A stretch of DNA of 64,000 nucleotides from Tannerella serpentiformis (GCF_003033925.1 NZ_CP028365.1:496001-560000), one strand, 5' to 3'. Shown: positions 43,846 through 54,048, numbered from the stretch's first letter. The notes: generated from the sequence alone by a model not told the origin. Translations and numbers: made by a program.

Positions 43846-45932
43846 GGCTTGCCCTCCTGTTCGACATCGACGGAGAAGGTCGAAGCGGGCAGTCCTGCGC
43901 CATTCGTTAGGTTGGCCCGATTGAATGACGCCCAACCGTAGCGCACGCGATGCGGACGGGGGACGTGTGGTGAGTAAGCGCTCAGCCTGTCCTCGATAAT
44001 CTCGGCCGTAGCGGGGTAAAACGGGCCTTCGGCATCGGCCAACTCGACCGTGCGAACTGGCTGACGGTCAGACGTGATGAGATCCGCAGCCGATCGGAAG
44101 TAAATCGTCACTCGGCCATCGTGTTGCACGGCGCGTTCGACGATCGGACCGTCGGCGATCACGTCCGTGTGGCCGTAGCTGTGATAAAGGGCCTGTCGCG
44201 CTAGCCGTTCCCCGACGTCGATCTTATGCGGGAAATGGATGTCGATCGAATCGCCACGGTCGCTGCTGATGGCCATGTAACAGGCGGGGACGCACTCGGG
44301 CAGGCGGCGCTGCATGTCGCGAAAACGACCCCAATCGGGCTTTTCGGTAGTGGAAATTTGGACAAAATAGAACGGTAATGTGGCGTCGCTGAAGCAACGC
44401 CGCCAACTGCTGACGAGTAACGGGAAGAAGCGCGCGTAACCCGCCGCATCGTGCGCGTTCGACTCGCCTTGATACCACAACACGCCGCGGACGGGAAGCT
44501 GCGCAAGGGGCCAAACGCCGGTCTCAAAGAGGTACGTGGGCGCGTACGGGTGGCGTTGTCGATTCGATGTCGCACGCCGTAGGTTGAACGCAGTGCGGCT
44601 GCGCACCCAGGGATGAATGAGCACGTTCGACGCGAAGTCGCTGAGCATCTCCGGGCCGTCAGCTTCTAAGGTCTCGCGATCGATCCAAGCCTCAAGCGGT
44701 GAGCCATCGACAGCATTGAGGATGAGGCCAATAGGAACGTTCTCCGTCTCCTGAATCCGCTTAGCGAAGACCATCGCTATAGCTGAAAAATGGCCGACCG
44801 TGGAATCGTCGCACTGCTCCCAGCGCGCGGGCAGGAAATATTCCAAGCGGTTGAGGCTGTCGAGCATCGGCGCCTCCCATTCCTCGGCAAAGGGGATCCG
44901 CGAGGGCTGCATGAGGAAGAGACGCACGGCGGGAAGGGTCTTCGCGAAGGCGCGCAATACGGCGCGCTCGGCCGGCACGACGCTGTCCGTGGGGTAGGCC
45001 ATGTTCGACTGCCCGGAGCAGAGCCAAACGTCGCCCACGGCTACGTCGTCAAAGCGGAGTTTGCGCTTCGGGGTGGCCACTTCAAGCGTGAGACCGGTGG
45101 CGGCGGGCATGGCGTCGAGCGTGACGAGCCAGCGCCCGTCGGCTGCGGCCTGCGCCGAGTGCGTGCGATCGGCTATGCGCACGGTTACGGTCTCACCGGC
45201 GTCGGCCGTGCCCTCGATCTTGATCGGCCGGTCGCGCTGGAGCACCATGTGATCGGTGTACATGGCAGGCATGCGCAGCCCGCCGTGCCTCCCGGTCAGG
45301 GCCTCGCCAATGGTTGCGGCCAACAAGCGTGCGCCCTCGGCGTTCGGATGGAGGCCGTCAAAAAGTAGGTCGAGGCGATGGCGGAACGGCTCGCGAAGGT
45401 CGATCAGTGAGGCGCCTGTTTCGCGAGCCACATCCGCAATTTTCTGTCGAATCATGGCATAGCGCTCACGAAGGCCGTGGAAATAGTTCGGATAGTCATA
45501 CGCGATCGGCGTCATGTGGCAAATCCAAATGCGACACCGCGGATTGACCCGACGGAAGGCGTCGATCAGCTCGCGGTAGTCGCGAGTAAAGGCCGTGTCG
45601 TTGGGTGTCCAATTCATCGGATCTACATCGTTCATTCCGAGGTCAATAACGACGTAATCAGGGGCAAAAGCAAGGGCGCGTTTACACTCGCTCTGAAGAC
45701 GGTAGGTCGTGCCACTGCCATGCATGAGGGTGGCGCCATTGCGGCCGAAGTTGCGCACGTCAAACGTATCGCCGAGCAGCTTTTGCAGCTGTGCGGGATA
45801 AGCGTCGGTGGCAGGATTCGGCAAACCATAGCCATAGGTTACGCTGTTGCCCACGCATGCGACCTTGATCCGCTGGCCGACTACCGCGGTAAAGCTCGTA
45901 ATCATGATCAGGGTGATTATCAGTTTGGACAT
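43842..45932 (-). CDS. nanS: Sialate O-acetylesterase, two-domain (NanS-like)
   Basis: The 696-residue exported protein has a signal peptide (about 1-19). The first SGNH domain (about 22-215) has block I VACVGNSVTYGYG (Ser in GNS), LGMNDVD and DGLHPNAEGA. The second is a sialate-esterase domain with CSGQSNM, GVLWYQGESNA and a late histidine (DIHFPHK). The double-domain layout and size match NanS of Tannerella forsythia, which removes O-acetyl groups from host sialic acids; no other nan genes are in the window. The gene symbol is by analogy. A TATCTTTG element is about 175 bp upstream. Confidence 0.85.
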   Translation of the reverse strand: MSKLIITLIMITSFTAVVGQRIKVACVGNSVTYGYGLPNPATDAYPAQLQKLLGDTFDVRNFGRNGATLMHGSGTTYRLQSECKRALAFAPDYVVIDLGMNDVDPMNWTPNDTAFTRDYRELIDAFRRVNPRCRIWICHMTPIAYDYPNYFHGLRERYAMIRQKIADVARETGASLIDLREPFRHRLDLLFDGLHPNAEGARLLAATIGEALTGRHGGLRMPAMYTDHMVLQRDRPIKIEGTADAGETVTVRIADRTHSAQAAADGRWLVTLDAMPAATGLTLEVATPKRKLRFDDVAVGDVWLCSGQSNMAYPTDSVVPAERAVLRAFAKTLPAVRLFLMQPSRIPFAEEWEAPMLDSLNRLEYFLPARWEQCDDSTVGHFSAIAMVFAKRIQETENVPIGLILNAVDGSPLEAWIDRETLEADGPEMLSDFASNVLIHPWVRSRTAFNLRRATSNRQRHPYAPTYLFETGVWPLAQLPVRGVLWYQGESNAHDAAGYARFFPLLVSSWRRCFSDATLPFYFVQISTTEKPDWGRFRDMQRRLPECVPACYMAISSDRGDSIDIHFPHKIDVGERLARQALYHSYGHTDVIADGPIVERAVQHDGRVTIYFRSAADLITSDRQPVRTVELADAEGPFYPATAEIIEDRLSAYSPHVPRPHRVRYGWASFNRANLTNGAGLPASTFSVDVEQEGKP

Positions 45933-46105
45933 ATTGTCAAGAATGGGAAAAGATGAAGCTATTAGCGGTTGATTAATAATCAGTTATACATGACAGAAAG
46001 AAATTCTAATCGATGTCTCGCCCAGTTTACCCTAAAAAGAGTTTTTCCGAAGAAAGTACTCACTAAATATCTGATAAACAGGACGCCAACTCAGAATTTA
46101 CCCGG
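45933..46105. other. Leader region of the esterase operon
   Basis: AT-rich, about 170 nt from the -7 element to the start codon. No structured riboswitch was recognised. Confidence 0.35.
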
Positions 46106-46113
46106 CAAAGATA
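46106..46113 (-). promoter_or_regulatory. -7 element (TATCTTTG) for nanS-like, RHH, tadA
   Basis: A perfect minus-strand match upstream of the esterase gene. Confidence 0.55.
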
Positions 46114-46124
46114 GCGACACTCGT

Positions 46125-46400
46125 AATGCCCCGATCCTCTTTCCCTCCCTTTCTCTCATTAAGAAGGGAAAAGACCTCTTCGGAGGCGGGGAAGTTTGCC
46201 TAATACCAAGCCCATTCATCCAAAATCCCTGACATTTTGGCGCTATTTTACTCCTTTTTTACTGGATACCCGGCCAGTTTGGCTAACACTCTTGATCTCT
46301 TAATCTACTTCCCGCCCTTTTCTCTCATCAAGGATAAAAAAGGAAGAAGAAATTCAAGAGGAACGTCTATAAAAAAGTATAGACGAAGGGCGCACTCGCT
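46125..46400. repeat. Two decayed composite hairpin elements
   Basis: CCTTTCTCTCATTAAGAAGGG...CTTCGGAGGCGGGGAAG near 46145-46200, and CCCTTTTCTCTCATCAAGGATAAAAAAGG near 46310-46345 with TACCCGGCCAGTTTGGCT before it, are recognisable but mutated versions of the element seen at 25395 and 30825. Short open frames here are not supported as genes. Confidence 0.6.
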
Positions 46401-46580
46401 AAATATCCTCTATACGAACACTTTACGAATAGAAACAAAGCCAAGATTTCGCTACAGATAGGCAAAATGAAAGGCGCACGAACCAAGGTTTCCCTTCGCC
46501 GTGCACCCAGTCATTATCTATCTCATCAAAAGGTAGTTAGGGCATTACAAACGATTCCCAGACCTGCCCAGTCTATGCAT

Positions 46581-47534
46581 CTATTCTTTCGGGAGATGAA
46601 TTTCGGGGCCGCCTCCGCCGCCGCCTTCCGTTCCGCCACCAGCAGACCCGCCGCCTCCTTCAGGCTTTTTGTCCTTGCCATCCTCAGGCTTCTTAGGTTC
46701 CTCTTTCTCAGGCAGATGGATATCCGGATCATTGTCCTTTTTCTTGGGCTTTTTCGGTTTAGGATCCTTTGGCTGACCGGGATCTTTCTTCCGATTGGCC
46801 TTTTTCTCCGCCAAACTGCGGTGATAAGCCTCCTCGATCTCTCGGGTACGCTGATTCATCTCGGCTACCATCTTCGTAATCAGCTCCTTTTCTACGGGTG
46901 CGGTGCCAAAAGTGTAAGCGCTCTGTATCGCAAAGACAATGTGGTCAAAAACCTCGTCCGTCTTTGGGCGGACTACCCGAGCCGGAGGCAGTTCGGCGGC
47001 CGCTGTACGATCTTTTGCCCGTTTTGCGACAAATTCGTCGTACGCTTTGTTCACCGTCTCCAATTTATTCACGGCGTTTGTCAAATGAAGGGCTGTAACA
47101 AACGAAGCATTTTCAGTTTTCCGTAAGTCGGTCACTAAGCCAAAGATATCGGCAGACTTGCGCTCGTGCGCTTCCTGTTGCAGACCATCGTAAGAGCGAA
47201 TCACGGTGTACAGCGTCATAGCCGCATCGGATTCGTTGTCGTCGGGAGACTGCCGCGCGTTCCGAATAGCATTAAAAATGAACGTGATCAGCTTGCCACG
47301 CTCTTCGTCTTTCTTAAGCATGCGCTCTGTGTTCACATTCATGCCTGCCTCTTTGTTAATATCGCCCTCTAAATTGATGTCGCCATTCCATTCATCCATC
47401 AAAGCGGTCGTAAGGCCAATCTTGGTCAGATCATACTGTTTTACAATGCCATAGATCTCGCTGTGATAACGTACATGAAGAGAGTTGTCGTACTTTTTCA
47501 TGCCCACTCTCTTAACTTCAATCGTTCTTGCCAT
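46581..47534 (-). CDS. DUF6261-like protein with duplicated IHLP tail motif
   Basis: The 317-residue protein has a helical, charged body (about 1-235; LHVRYHSEIYGIVKQYDLTK, then ITFIFNAIRNARQSP) that aligns by eye with the DUF6261-like protein at 11957-12949 (same RYHS/LDYQ...YG(V)I pattern and AR(Q/S)SP block). Function is unknown and there is no signal peptide. The tail is Lys/Pro-rich, then DNDPDIHLPEKEEP, a Gly-rich stretch, and a final PEIHLPKE. The IHLP motif is shared with the unrelated protein at 35779-36369. Confidence 0.75.
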   Translation of the reverse strand: MARTIEVKRVGMKKYDNSLHVRYHSEIYGIVKQYDLTKIGLTTALMDEWNGDINLEGDINKEAGMNVNTERMLKKDEERGKLITFIFNAIRNARQSPDDNESDAAMTLYTVIRSYDGLQQEAHERKSADIFGLVTDLRKTENASFVTALHLTNAVNKLETVNKAYDEFVAKRAKDRTAAAELPPARVVRPKTDEVFDHIVFAIQSAYTFGTAPVEKELITKMVAEMNQRTREIEEAYHRSLAEKKANRKKDPGQPKDPKPKKPKKKDNDPDIHLPEKEEPKKPEDGKDKKPEGGGGSAGGGTEGGGGGGPEIHLPKE

Positions 47535-47643
47535 CTTTTTCCTGTTTATATTTAGTATTATAATTTACATCTGGAAGAGAATCTACTACCCGCTGTGACT
47601 TATAAGTCTCATATCGGCAACGATTCCCTTCGTTTCATGGCCA

Positions 47644-47651
47644 CAAAGTTA
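47644..47651 (-). promoter_or_regulatory. -7 element (TAACTTTG) for the 46581 gene
   Basis: A perfect TAnnTTTG on the minus strand, about 110 bp before the start codon. Confidence 0.5.
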
Positions 47652-47759
47652 GAACATGTTTTTGAAACAAACACCAAGCACAATCGAAAAAAAATGGAGG
47701 CACTTTTTCCTCATATATAAAGTACGGAGAAGCAAGCCCTCGGCAAAGATGGCTCTCCC

Positions 47760-48490
47760 CTCCCCCAATCGTACCAAACATCGCCCATTAACTATATGTA
47801 CAAGGCAAAAATAGATGGCGATCATCGCCTTGATTTTCTTTTGATTCTTTTTCTTTCATCAAGGAAAGAAAAGAAGAACCGTTCCGAGAGGCAACCACAT
47901 GGCCAAACCCATGCAAAGCAGCGCTATCCCGATAAAAGATCAGACTATCTTTCTATAGATCAAACTTAGAGCATGCTCTCAAAAACGAAAACCTCACAAG
48001 GACACTCCCCTCCCTCTCCAATTGTACAAAATACTGCCCATTAATTACATGTACAAGGTAAAAATAGATGGCGATCATCGCCTTGATTTTCTTTTGATTC
48101 TTTTCTTTCATCAAGGAAAGAAAAGAAGAACCGTTCCGAGAGGCAACCACATGGCCAAGCCTATGCAAAGCAGCGCTATCACAATAAAATATCAGCCTAT
48201 CTTTATACAGATTAGACTTATAGAGCACTCTCAAAAGCAAAAAACCAGCGAGGATGCTCTTCCTATCCCCTAGGTGCACAAAATACTGCCCATTAACTAC
48301 ATGTACAAGGCAACAATAGATGGCGATCATCGCCTTGATTTTCTTTTGATTCTTTTCTTTCATCAAGGAAAGAAAAGAAGAACTGTTCCGAGAAGCAATC
48401 ACATAGCCAAACTCATATAAAGTAGCGTTACCACGATAAAAGATCAGCCCATTTTTATATAGATCAGACTTAGAGCGCGCTCTTAAAAGT
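47760..48490. repeat. Three direct copies of a ~252-bp unit containing the hairpin element
   Basis: GCCCATTAA(C/T)TA starts at 47783, 48036 and 48287 (steps 253 and 251, i.e. 6 x 42). Each unit has GCGATCATCGC (palindromic), TTGATTTTCTTTTGATTC, the TCTTTCATCAAGGAAAGA palindrome, and a long AT-richer part ending with AGAGC(A/G)C(G/T)CTCT. Copies have diverged by point changes. Confidence 0.9.
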
Positions 48491-48499
48491 AAAAACCCG

Positions 48500-48732
48500 G
48501 TGAGGATTCACATCCAAGAGCCAAAAGACACGAAAAACCCATCGAGGATTCCTATCCAAGAGCTAAAAGACATGAAAGACCTGCCGGGGATTCCCATCCA
48601 AGAGACAAAAGATACGAAAGGCCTGCCGGGGATTTCTATCGAAGAGCCAAAAGACACGAAAAACCCGGCGAGGATTCCTATCCAAGAGCCAAAAGATACG
48701 AAAAATCCGGCAAGGATTCCCATCCAAGAGTG
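48500..48732. repeat. Tandem array, 42-bp unit, about 5.5 copies
   Basis: GAGGATTC-type starts at 48502, 48544, 48586, 48628, 48670 and 48712, exactly 42 bp apart. Unit: GAGGATTCCTATCCAAGAGC followed by CAAAAGACACGAAAAACCCG and GC. No clear palindrome, unlike the other arrays. It follows the 252-bp repeats directly. Confidence 0.93.
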
Positions 48733-49060
48733 CCAATGAAGCAAATTCCCGCCAATTTTTAGATCTGGTATGTATCAGAGAAGCAAATCTTTGATAGGTT
48801 TTGAGTGCAAAGTGAGTCAGAGAAGCATATCTTGATCTAATTTGAAGTAGGAAAAGTGTCAGTGAAGAAAATCATCGATAGGTGCTCTGCCATTTTCTTT
48901 TCATGGAAGCAGATTCTTGGTAGATTCTAGATACTCTTCTTTTCTCGGAATTGAATTTATGACAGACTGATGATCAAAATCTACTTGTGGAAGTGATTTT
49001 TCGATGGATTTAGGGTATAAATCTTCTCGATGAAGATAAGAAACGCCGATATTTTAGATC
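48733..49060. other. AT-rich intergenic stretch
   Basis: About 330 bp, clearly more AT-rich than the genes, with loosely repeated phrases such as GTCAGAGAAGCA (48774, 48812) that may be decayed repeat units. No gene is supported. Confidence 0.4.
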
Positions 49061-49099
49061 AAAAAAAGACCGGAAAGCGCAAAGCCTTCCGGTCTTTCG
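49061..49099. terminator. Terminator of the alpha/beta hydrolase gene
   Basis: An 11-bp perfect stem (AAAGACCGGAA and TTCCGGTCTTT). On the minus strand it is followed by a T-run, and T-rich sequence also follows on the plus strand. Confidence 0.82.
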
Positions 49100-49212
49100 T
49101 TATGGGATAGAGTCGCGTCAGCCGACTCGCCTCCTTTGCGCTTCATTTTACGCCTGCGTACGGCAATAAGGCTACGAAAAGGTTTATCTGGCGGTCAAAG
49201 AATGTCATTTTG

Positions 49213-50250
49213 TCACTTTGCGCGGTCCTTTTTGATGTATTTCTCCCAAAACTTGACAGCTCCTATCTGCCATCCCTCGGCGGTAGTGCCAATGCCCATA
49301 CCGAAACCGTGAACAAGGTTCGGGTAAACGTGCACCTCGGCGTCGATGCCGGCAGCCTTGAGGTTAGCTACGCGGCGACGCATGGCGGAAGCCTTCGTGA
49401 CACGATCGTCAGCGCCAACAACGGCGTAAGTGGGTGGGTCGTGACGGGTGTAATCGGCGTGCTCGGTATAGCAGAGGATGACCGCGGCCGGGCGAGGCCG
49501 AACAATGCTCGGGACATAGTGCCGTGTGCCGTGCGAACCGAGCGCAGCGGCCATTTCAGCCCCCGCCGAGGCGCCCCAAAGGGAATAGTCGGCGGTACCG
49601 ACCTTCCATTCGTCGGCGTGCTTGAAAACGTAATCGATGCCGCGGGCCAAATCTTTGCAAGCGATCTGAAACCCGCCGGTGCGATACTGAAGAACGAAGG
49701 CGTTATAGCCTAAGTCGCTGAGTGCCATCGCCAACGGGAAGCCCTCATGGATGGATCCGACGTAGTAAAACCCGCCGCCGGCACTGATAATGGCAAACGG
49801 GGCGCCGGGCCGACCGCGGAAGAAGAAAAGACCGACGTCCTGCCCAATGCTGTGGTAGCTCATCCGACCGGCATCGACGCGCTCGATCATTTTGTTAATG
49901 CAATCGGCAGCCTGATTGGCGTCAACGTTACGGTGGAAGGGCAATGTCTTGGCCACATCGGCTAACTTCATGTGGGGCTTGTATCCGATGCGCTCGCGAG
50001 CCAAAATGTACTGGCCGAAGCCCTTGAACTGGGGTATGGTAACGATTTCGGACCAGGTTGTTTCGGTCGTTACCTTCGGGCGAACGGGTTCGGGGGCAGG
50101 TGTGGCGATCGACGGCGCTGTGTCAATCTGTGTCTCGCCACGTTTCGCATCAGCCTGCACCACAGGATCTTTCGCCTCGCGCGACATGCAGGCCATTTCC
50201 GTCGCTACACACGCGGAAGCGACGATCAACAGTAAAAATGTCTTTTTCAT
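49213..50250 (-). CDS. Exported alpha/beta hydrolase (esterase, BD-FAE-like)
   Basis: The 345-residue protein has an N-terminal export signal with cysteines suited to lipid attachment (VASAC or EMAC), then a Thr/Pro-rich spacer and a hydrolase domain. An oxyanion-type ISAGGGFYYVGS is followed by the nucleophile in WGASAGAEMA, the acid in VVGADDRV and the histidine in LVHGFGMG. Carboxylesterases of this type act on acetylated sugars or xylan in the envelope. The substrate is not determined. A small membrane-protein gene lies about 100 bp upstream on the same strand. Confidence 0.87.
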   Translation of the reverse strand: MKKTFLLLIVASACVATEMACMSREAKDPVVQADAKRGETQIDTAPSIATPAPEPVRPKVTTETTWSEIVTIPQFKGFGQYILARERIGYKPHMKLADVAKTLPFHRNVDANQAADCINKMIERVDAGRMSYHSIGQDVGLFFFRGRPGAPFAIISAGGGFYYVGSIHEGFPLAMALSDLGYNAFVLQYRTGGFQIACKDLARGIDYVFKHADEWKVGTADYSLWGASAGAEMAAALGSHGTRHYVPSIVRPRPAAVILCYTEHADYTRHDPPTYAVVGADDRVTKASAMRRRVANLKAAGIDAEVHVYPNLVHGFGMGIGTTAEGWQIGAVKFWEKYIKKDRAK

Positions 50251-50353
50251 AACGGGAATTTATGGGAGTTGTGCTCCCGGGTGATTGGGGGAAGAGAGGA
50301 TTTGGGCGTCCTCCCGATCGTGTTGTGAATCGTAAAGCGTGCCCCGCCGAGGA

Positions 50354-50581
50354 TCACCATCTGAGCCTCGCTCCTAACGCTTGACCCGCCACACCCAGGG
50401 TAATAAAAACGGGTATCGTCCATAACGGTACGCCGAGTCCTATACGCAGTGGGATAACGATGGGGATCGAGGCATGTATCAGCACCCACCACATGGGGCT
50501 GAATTTCCGATAGCGTACGCGCCACCGTCCTAGTAACAGGTTGATAGCGAACGTCACAATGGCAACGATAAGGATGTCCAT
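50354..50581 (-). CDS. Small hydrophobic membrane protein
   Basis: The 75-residue protein from the ATG at 50581 has three hydrophobic stretches (MDILIVAIVTFAINLLL, MWWVLIHASIPIVIP, LWTIPVFITLGVAGQAL). Upstream methionines in the same frame reach into the rplT terminator and are unlikely. No family name is recognised. Confidence 0.62.
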   Translation of the reverse strand: MDILIVAIVTFAINLLLGRWRVRYRKFSPMWWVLIHASIPIVIPLRIGLGVPLWTIPVFITLGVAGQALGARLRW

Positions 50582-50631
50582 AGGGCAGGCGGTTAAGGGC
50601 TTGGATGGGGTGCGCAGAGTGGCGACAATAA

Positions 50632-50658
50632 ACAGAAAGAGCCCGACCTTCATCGGGC
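50632..50658 (-). terminator. Terminator after rplT
   Basis: GCCCGA and TCGGGC arms with a TGAAGG loop. On the minus strand it is followed by TCTTTCTGTTT, just beyond the rplT stop codon. Confidence 0.62.
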
Positions 50659-50702
50659 CGAGCTCCTTCAACGATCTATTTTCTCACATTATCTTTTCAT
50701 CG

Positions 50703-51050
50703 TCACTTCGCGATCTTGGCAATAACGGCCTTGAACGCCTCGGGGTGATTGACGGCAAGGTCGGCCAACACTTTGCGGTTGATTTCGATACCGGCCTCAC
50801 GCAACCCACCCATCAGTCGGGAGTACGACAGCCCTTCAAGGCGTGCCGCAGCGTTGATACGCTGAATCCACAGGGCGCGGAAGTTGCGCTTCTTGTTTCG
50901 ACGATCGCGGAAGGCGTAGGTCAGACCTTTCTCCCACGTGTTTTTAGCTACCGTCCACACGTTCTTACGGGCGCCATAGTAGCCGCGCGTAAGTTTCAGA
51001 ATCCGTTTTCTTTTTGCTCTCGAAGCAACATGATTTACTGATCTTGGCAT
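50703..51050 (-). CDS. rplT: 50S ribosomal protein L20
   Basis: The 115-residue basic protein matches bL20 over its full length ([19 protein letters not shown] start, then [13 protein letters not shown]). It binds 23S rRNA early in large-subunit assembly. It is the last gene of the thrS-infC-rpmI-rplT cluster, 111 bp after rpmI. L20 autoregulation is known in other bacteria; no leader structure for it was identified here. Confidence 0.98.
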   Translation of the reverse strand: MPRSVNHVASRAKRKRILKLTRGYYGARKNVWTVAKNTWEKGLTYAFRDRRNKKRNFRALWIQRINAAARLEGLSYSRLMGGLREAGIEINRKVLADLAVNHPEAFKAVIAKIAK

Positions 51051-51161
51051 AAGTTCTTGTTTTTGAATGTCAGCGTCATCCCTTCTGCAAGCGATGATCT
51101 TTGGCGCTGATTCATTCGGTTAGTAAAATGATATTCTGTCCTCTCTGTTTTGCGGATCAAC

Positions 51162-51359
51162 TTACTTCATGCAAAGCATTTCCTTCACGCTACGAACATT
51201 GGCGCGATCCACGAGACCGGTGGCGGTCAGGTTGCGCTTTTGCTTTTTCGTCTTCTTAGTCAGGATGTGACTTTTGAAGGCATGTTTTCTTTTGATCTTC
51301 CCTGTTCCGGTAAGGGCGAACCTCTTTTTGGCACCGGAATTAGTCTTCAACTTTGGCAT
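51162..51359 (-). CDS. rpmI: 50S ribosomal protein L35
   Basis: The 65-residue basic protein matches bL35 ([20 protein letters not shown]). It lies between infC and rplT in the conserved order. Confidence 0.98.
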   Translation of the reverse strand: MPKLKTNSGAKKRFALTGTGKIKRKHAFKSHILTKKTKKQKRNLTATGLVDRANVRSVKEMLCMK

Positions 51360-51397
51360 AATCTACTCTTAATTAATACTGTATATCGATGTATATA

Positions 51398-52051
51398 TCA
51401 TTCTTCCTCGTCGGAGTCAGCGGATTCTGTGGGCTGGGTGTCATCGGCGTTCTTGGCGGCTTTCTGTACCGCAGCGGCCTGCTGTTTAGCGGCAGCGGCC
51501 TTGCTCGATACGCTCTTCTTAGGCGAAAGCATGATGGTCATGCGCTTACCCTCTAAGACAGGCATCTGATCCAGCTTGGCATACTCTTCCAGATCGTTAG
51601 CAAATCGCAGCAGCAGCACCTCTCCCTGCTCCTTAAACAGGATCGAGCGGCCTTTGAAAAATACGTAGGCCTTAACCTTGGCACCCTCGTCCAAAAACTC
51701 TTTGGCGTGGCGGAGCTTGAAGTTATAATCGTGATCGTCAGTCTGCGGTCCGAAGCGGATCTCCTTCACGACGACTCTGACCGACTTAGCTTTTTGCTCT
51801 TTCTGCCGCTTTTTCTGCTGATAAAGAAACTTCTGATAGTCGGTGATTCTACACACCGGGGGATCGGCGTTGGGAGAGATCTCCACCAGATCCATCTCGT
51901 GGCTCTCTGCTATCTGCAATGCTTTTTCTATCGGATAGACTCCGTTAGTCACATTCTCGCCGACCAAACGAACTTCAGGTACGCGAATCCGGTCGTTGAT
52001 CCGGTATTGGTCCTTCAGTTTGTCGTTTCTCATCTTACCTCTCGTATCCAA
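51398..52051 (-). CDS. infC: Translation initiation factor IF-3
   Basis: The protein has the N-domain ([19 protein letters not shown]), linker and C-domain ([20 protein letters not shown]), plus an Ala-rich and then acidic tail ending DSDEEE, as in Bacteroidetes IF-3. It prevents early subunit joining and checks start codons. ATG at 52051 gives 217 residues; ATG at 52033 (MRNDKLKDQ) gives 211 and looks closer to relatives. Both are ordinary ATG codons, unlike the rare AUU of enteric infC. Confidence 0.96.
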   Translation of the reverse strand: MDTRGKMRNDKLKDQYRINDRIRVPEVRLVGENVTNGVYPIEKALQIAESHEMDLVEISPNADPPVCRITDYQKFLYQQKKRQKEQKAKSVRVVVKEIRFGPQTDDHDYNFKLRHAKEFLDEGAKVKAYVFFKGRSILFKEQGEVLLLRFANDLEEYAKLDQMPVLEGKRMTIMLSPKKSVSSKAAAAKQQAAAVQKAAKNADDTQPTESADSDEEE

Positions 52052-52089
52052 ATGAGTAATATATCCTCCTTTTTAATTGTACGGTGAAA

Positions 52090-54048
52090 TCAATTTATCT
52101 GTTCTTTTTCCCAGCGATGCATCATGTCGTTGACCTCGTCTGTTAAAAGCGCGGCAAATGTAGAAATTTCCATTACTCCTTTATCGCCCTCACCTTGTTT
52201 CCTGACAGATACGGAATTGCTTTCCTGCTCCTTCTCTCCGACGACAAGCATGTAGGGGATACGTTTGAGCTCGTTGTCACGAATCTTACGTCCGATTTTC
52301 TCGTTACGGTCGTCTACGAGGACACGGATGTCATGCTGCTCCAGCTCTTTGGCCACGCGATGAGCATAGTCATTGTAGCGCTCGCCTACGGGAAGTACGA
52401 CAACTTGGTCAGGAGTAAGCCAGAGGGGAAACTTTCCGCCGGTATGCTCGATCAATACGGCAACAAAGCGTTCGATGGAGCCGAAGGGCGCACGGTGGAT
52501 CATCACTGGGCGATGCTTCTGGTTATCCTCGCCTGTGTACTCCAACTCGAATCGTTCGGGCAGATTATAGTCGACTTGGATAGTACCCAGTTGCCAACGG
52601 CGTCCAATAGCATCCTTGACCATGAAATCGAGTTTGGGACCGTAGAAAGCGGCCTCGCCAAGCTCTACTTTGGCTGGAAGACCTTTCTCTTCGCAGGCTT
52701 CGATGATGGCACGTTCAGCTTTTTCCCAGTTCTCATCGGAGCCGATGTATTTCTCTTTGTTGTTAGGATCGCGGAGGGAGATCTGCGCCTCGAAGCTCTC
52801 AAAGTTGAGCGCTTTGAAGATGATGAAGATGATATCCATCACCTTGAGGAACTCGTCCTTAAGCTGATCGGGGCGGCAGAAGATATGGGCGTCATCTTGC
52901 GTGAAGCCGCGGACGCGCGTCAGGCCGTGCAATTCGCCGCTCTGTTCGTAACGGTAAACCGTGCCGAACTCAGCCAGGCGCAAAGGCAGATCACGGTAGG
53001 AACGTGGGAAAGATTTGTATATCTCGCAGTGGTGCGGGCAATTCATAGGCTTGAGAAGGAACTCTTCGCCTTCCTGCGGCGTGTGGATAGGCTGGAAAGA
53101 GTCCTTGCCGTATTTGGCATAGTGGCCGGAGGTGACGTAGAGGTGTTTGCTGCCGATATGCGGTGTCATAACCTGCTTGTAACCATACTTCTTCTGGATC
53201 TGCTTGAGAAACTCCTCCAGTTTGAGTCGGAGCTGTGTGCCACGAGGGAGCCACAGAGGCAGACCGGCACCTACGGCAGGTGAGAAGGTGAACAGCTCTA
53301 GTTCGCGGCCTACCTTACGATGGTCTCGCTTCTTCGCCTCCTCGAGCATGGTAAGGTAGTCGTCGAGCATCTTCTTTTTCGGGAAAGTAATGCCGTAGAG
53401 ACGCACGAGTTGCTTGCGTTTCTCGTCGCCGCGCCAATAGGCTCCGGCCACGCTGGTGATTTTGACCGCTTTGATGTACGATGTATCCGGAACGTGCGGA
53501 CCACGGCAGAGGTCGGTGAAAGAGCCTTGCGTATAGGTGGAAATCTTACCGTCTTCGAGTTCGCTGATTAGTTCCGTCTTGTACACCTCGCCACGGTCGC
53601 CAAACATCTTCATGGCGTCAGCCTTGGAGATGCTCCGGCGGACAATCGGTTCGGCGCGTGCAGCCAATTCCTGCATGCGAGCTTCGATGCGTGAGAAGTC
53701 TTCGTCTGTGATGGTGCGGTCGCCCAGATCGACATCGTAGTAGAAGCCGTTTTCTATGGCGGGGCCGATACCGAACTTAACGTCGGGATAGAGTTGCTGG
53801 AGGGCTTCGGCCATAAGGTGTGCGCTGGAGTGCCAATAAGTGTGTTTACCGCCTTCGTCCTCCCATTTGAGGAGTTCAACTTGGGCGTCTTCGTTGAGAG
53901 GTCGTGTGAGGTCCCAAACGGTGCCGTTAACTTTGGCCGCGAGCACCTCTTTGGCCAGTCTGGGGCTGATGCTTTCGGCTATCTGCATGGAGGTCGTTCC
54001 CTCTGCAAATTCTTTTACGGAGTGATCCGGGAATGTGACTTTTATCAT
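52090..54048 (-). CDS. thrS: Threonyl-tRNA synthetase
   Basis: From the ATG at 54048 (MIKVTFPD) the enzyme has 652 residues: TGS domain (1-62), editing domain with HWHSSAHL-like HxxxH ([13 protein letters not shown]), class II catalytic core (motif 2 FRYEQSGE-like [16 protein letters not shown]) and anticodon-binding domain. A frame extension to 54090 has no family support. It charges tRNA-Thr and heads the infC-rpmI-rplT cluster; infC starts 39 bases after its stop. Confidence 0.97.
   Translation of the reverse strand: MIKVTFPDHSVKEFAEGTTSMQIAESISPRLAKEVLAAKVNGTVWDLTRPLNEDAQVELLKWEDEGGKHTYWHSSAHLMAEALQQLYPDVKFGIGPAIENGFYYDVDLGDRTITDEDFSRIEARMQELAARAEPIVRRSISKADAMKMFGDRGEVYKTELISELEDGKISTYTQGSFTDLCRGPHVPDTSYIKAVKITSVAGAYWRGDEKRKQLVRLYGITFPKKKMLDDYLTMLEEAKKRDHRKVGRELELFTFSPAVGAGLPLWLPRGTQLRLKLEEFLKQIQKKYGYKQVMTPHIGSKHLYVTSGHYAKYGKDSFQPIHTPQEGEEFLLKPMNCPHHCEIYKSFPRSYRDLPLRLAEFGTVYRYEQSGELHGLTRVRGFTQDDAHIFCRPDQLKDEFLKVMDIIFIIFKALNFESFEAQISLRDPNNKEKYIGSDENWEKAERAIIEACEEKGLPAKVELGEAAFYGPKLDFMVKDAIGRRWQLGTIQVDYNLPERFELEYTGEDNQKHRPVMIHRAPFGSIERFVAVLIEHTGGKFPLWLTPDQVVVLPVGERYNDYAHRVAKELEQHDIRVLVDDRNEKIGRKIRDNELKRIPYMLVVGEKEQESNSVSVRKQGEGDKGVMEISTFAALLTDEVNDMMHRWEKEQIN

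Noticed and set aside
45969-46461. Two short plus-strand open frames
   Set aside because: They read through decayed hairpin elements; no family or promoter.
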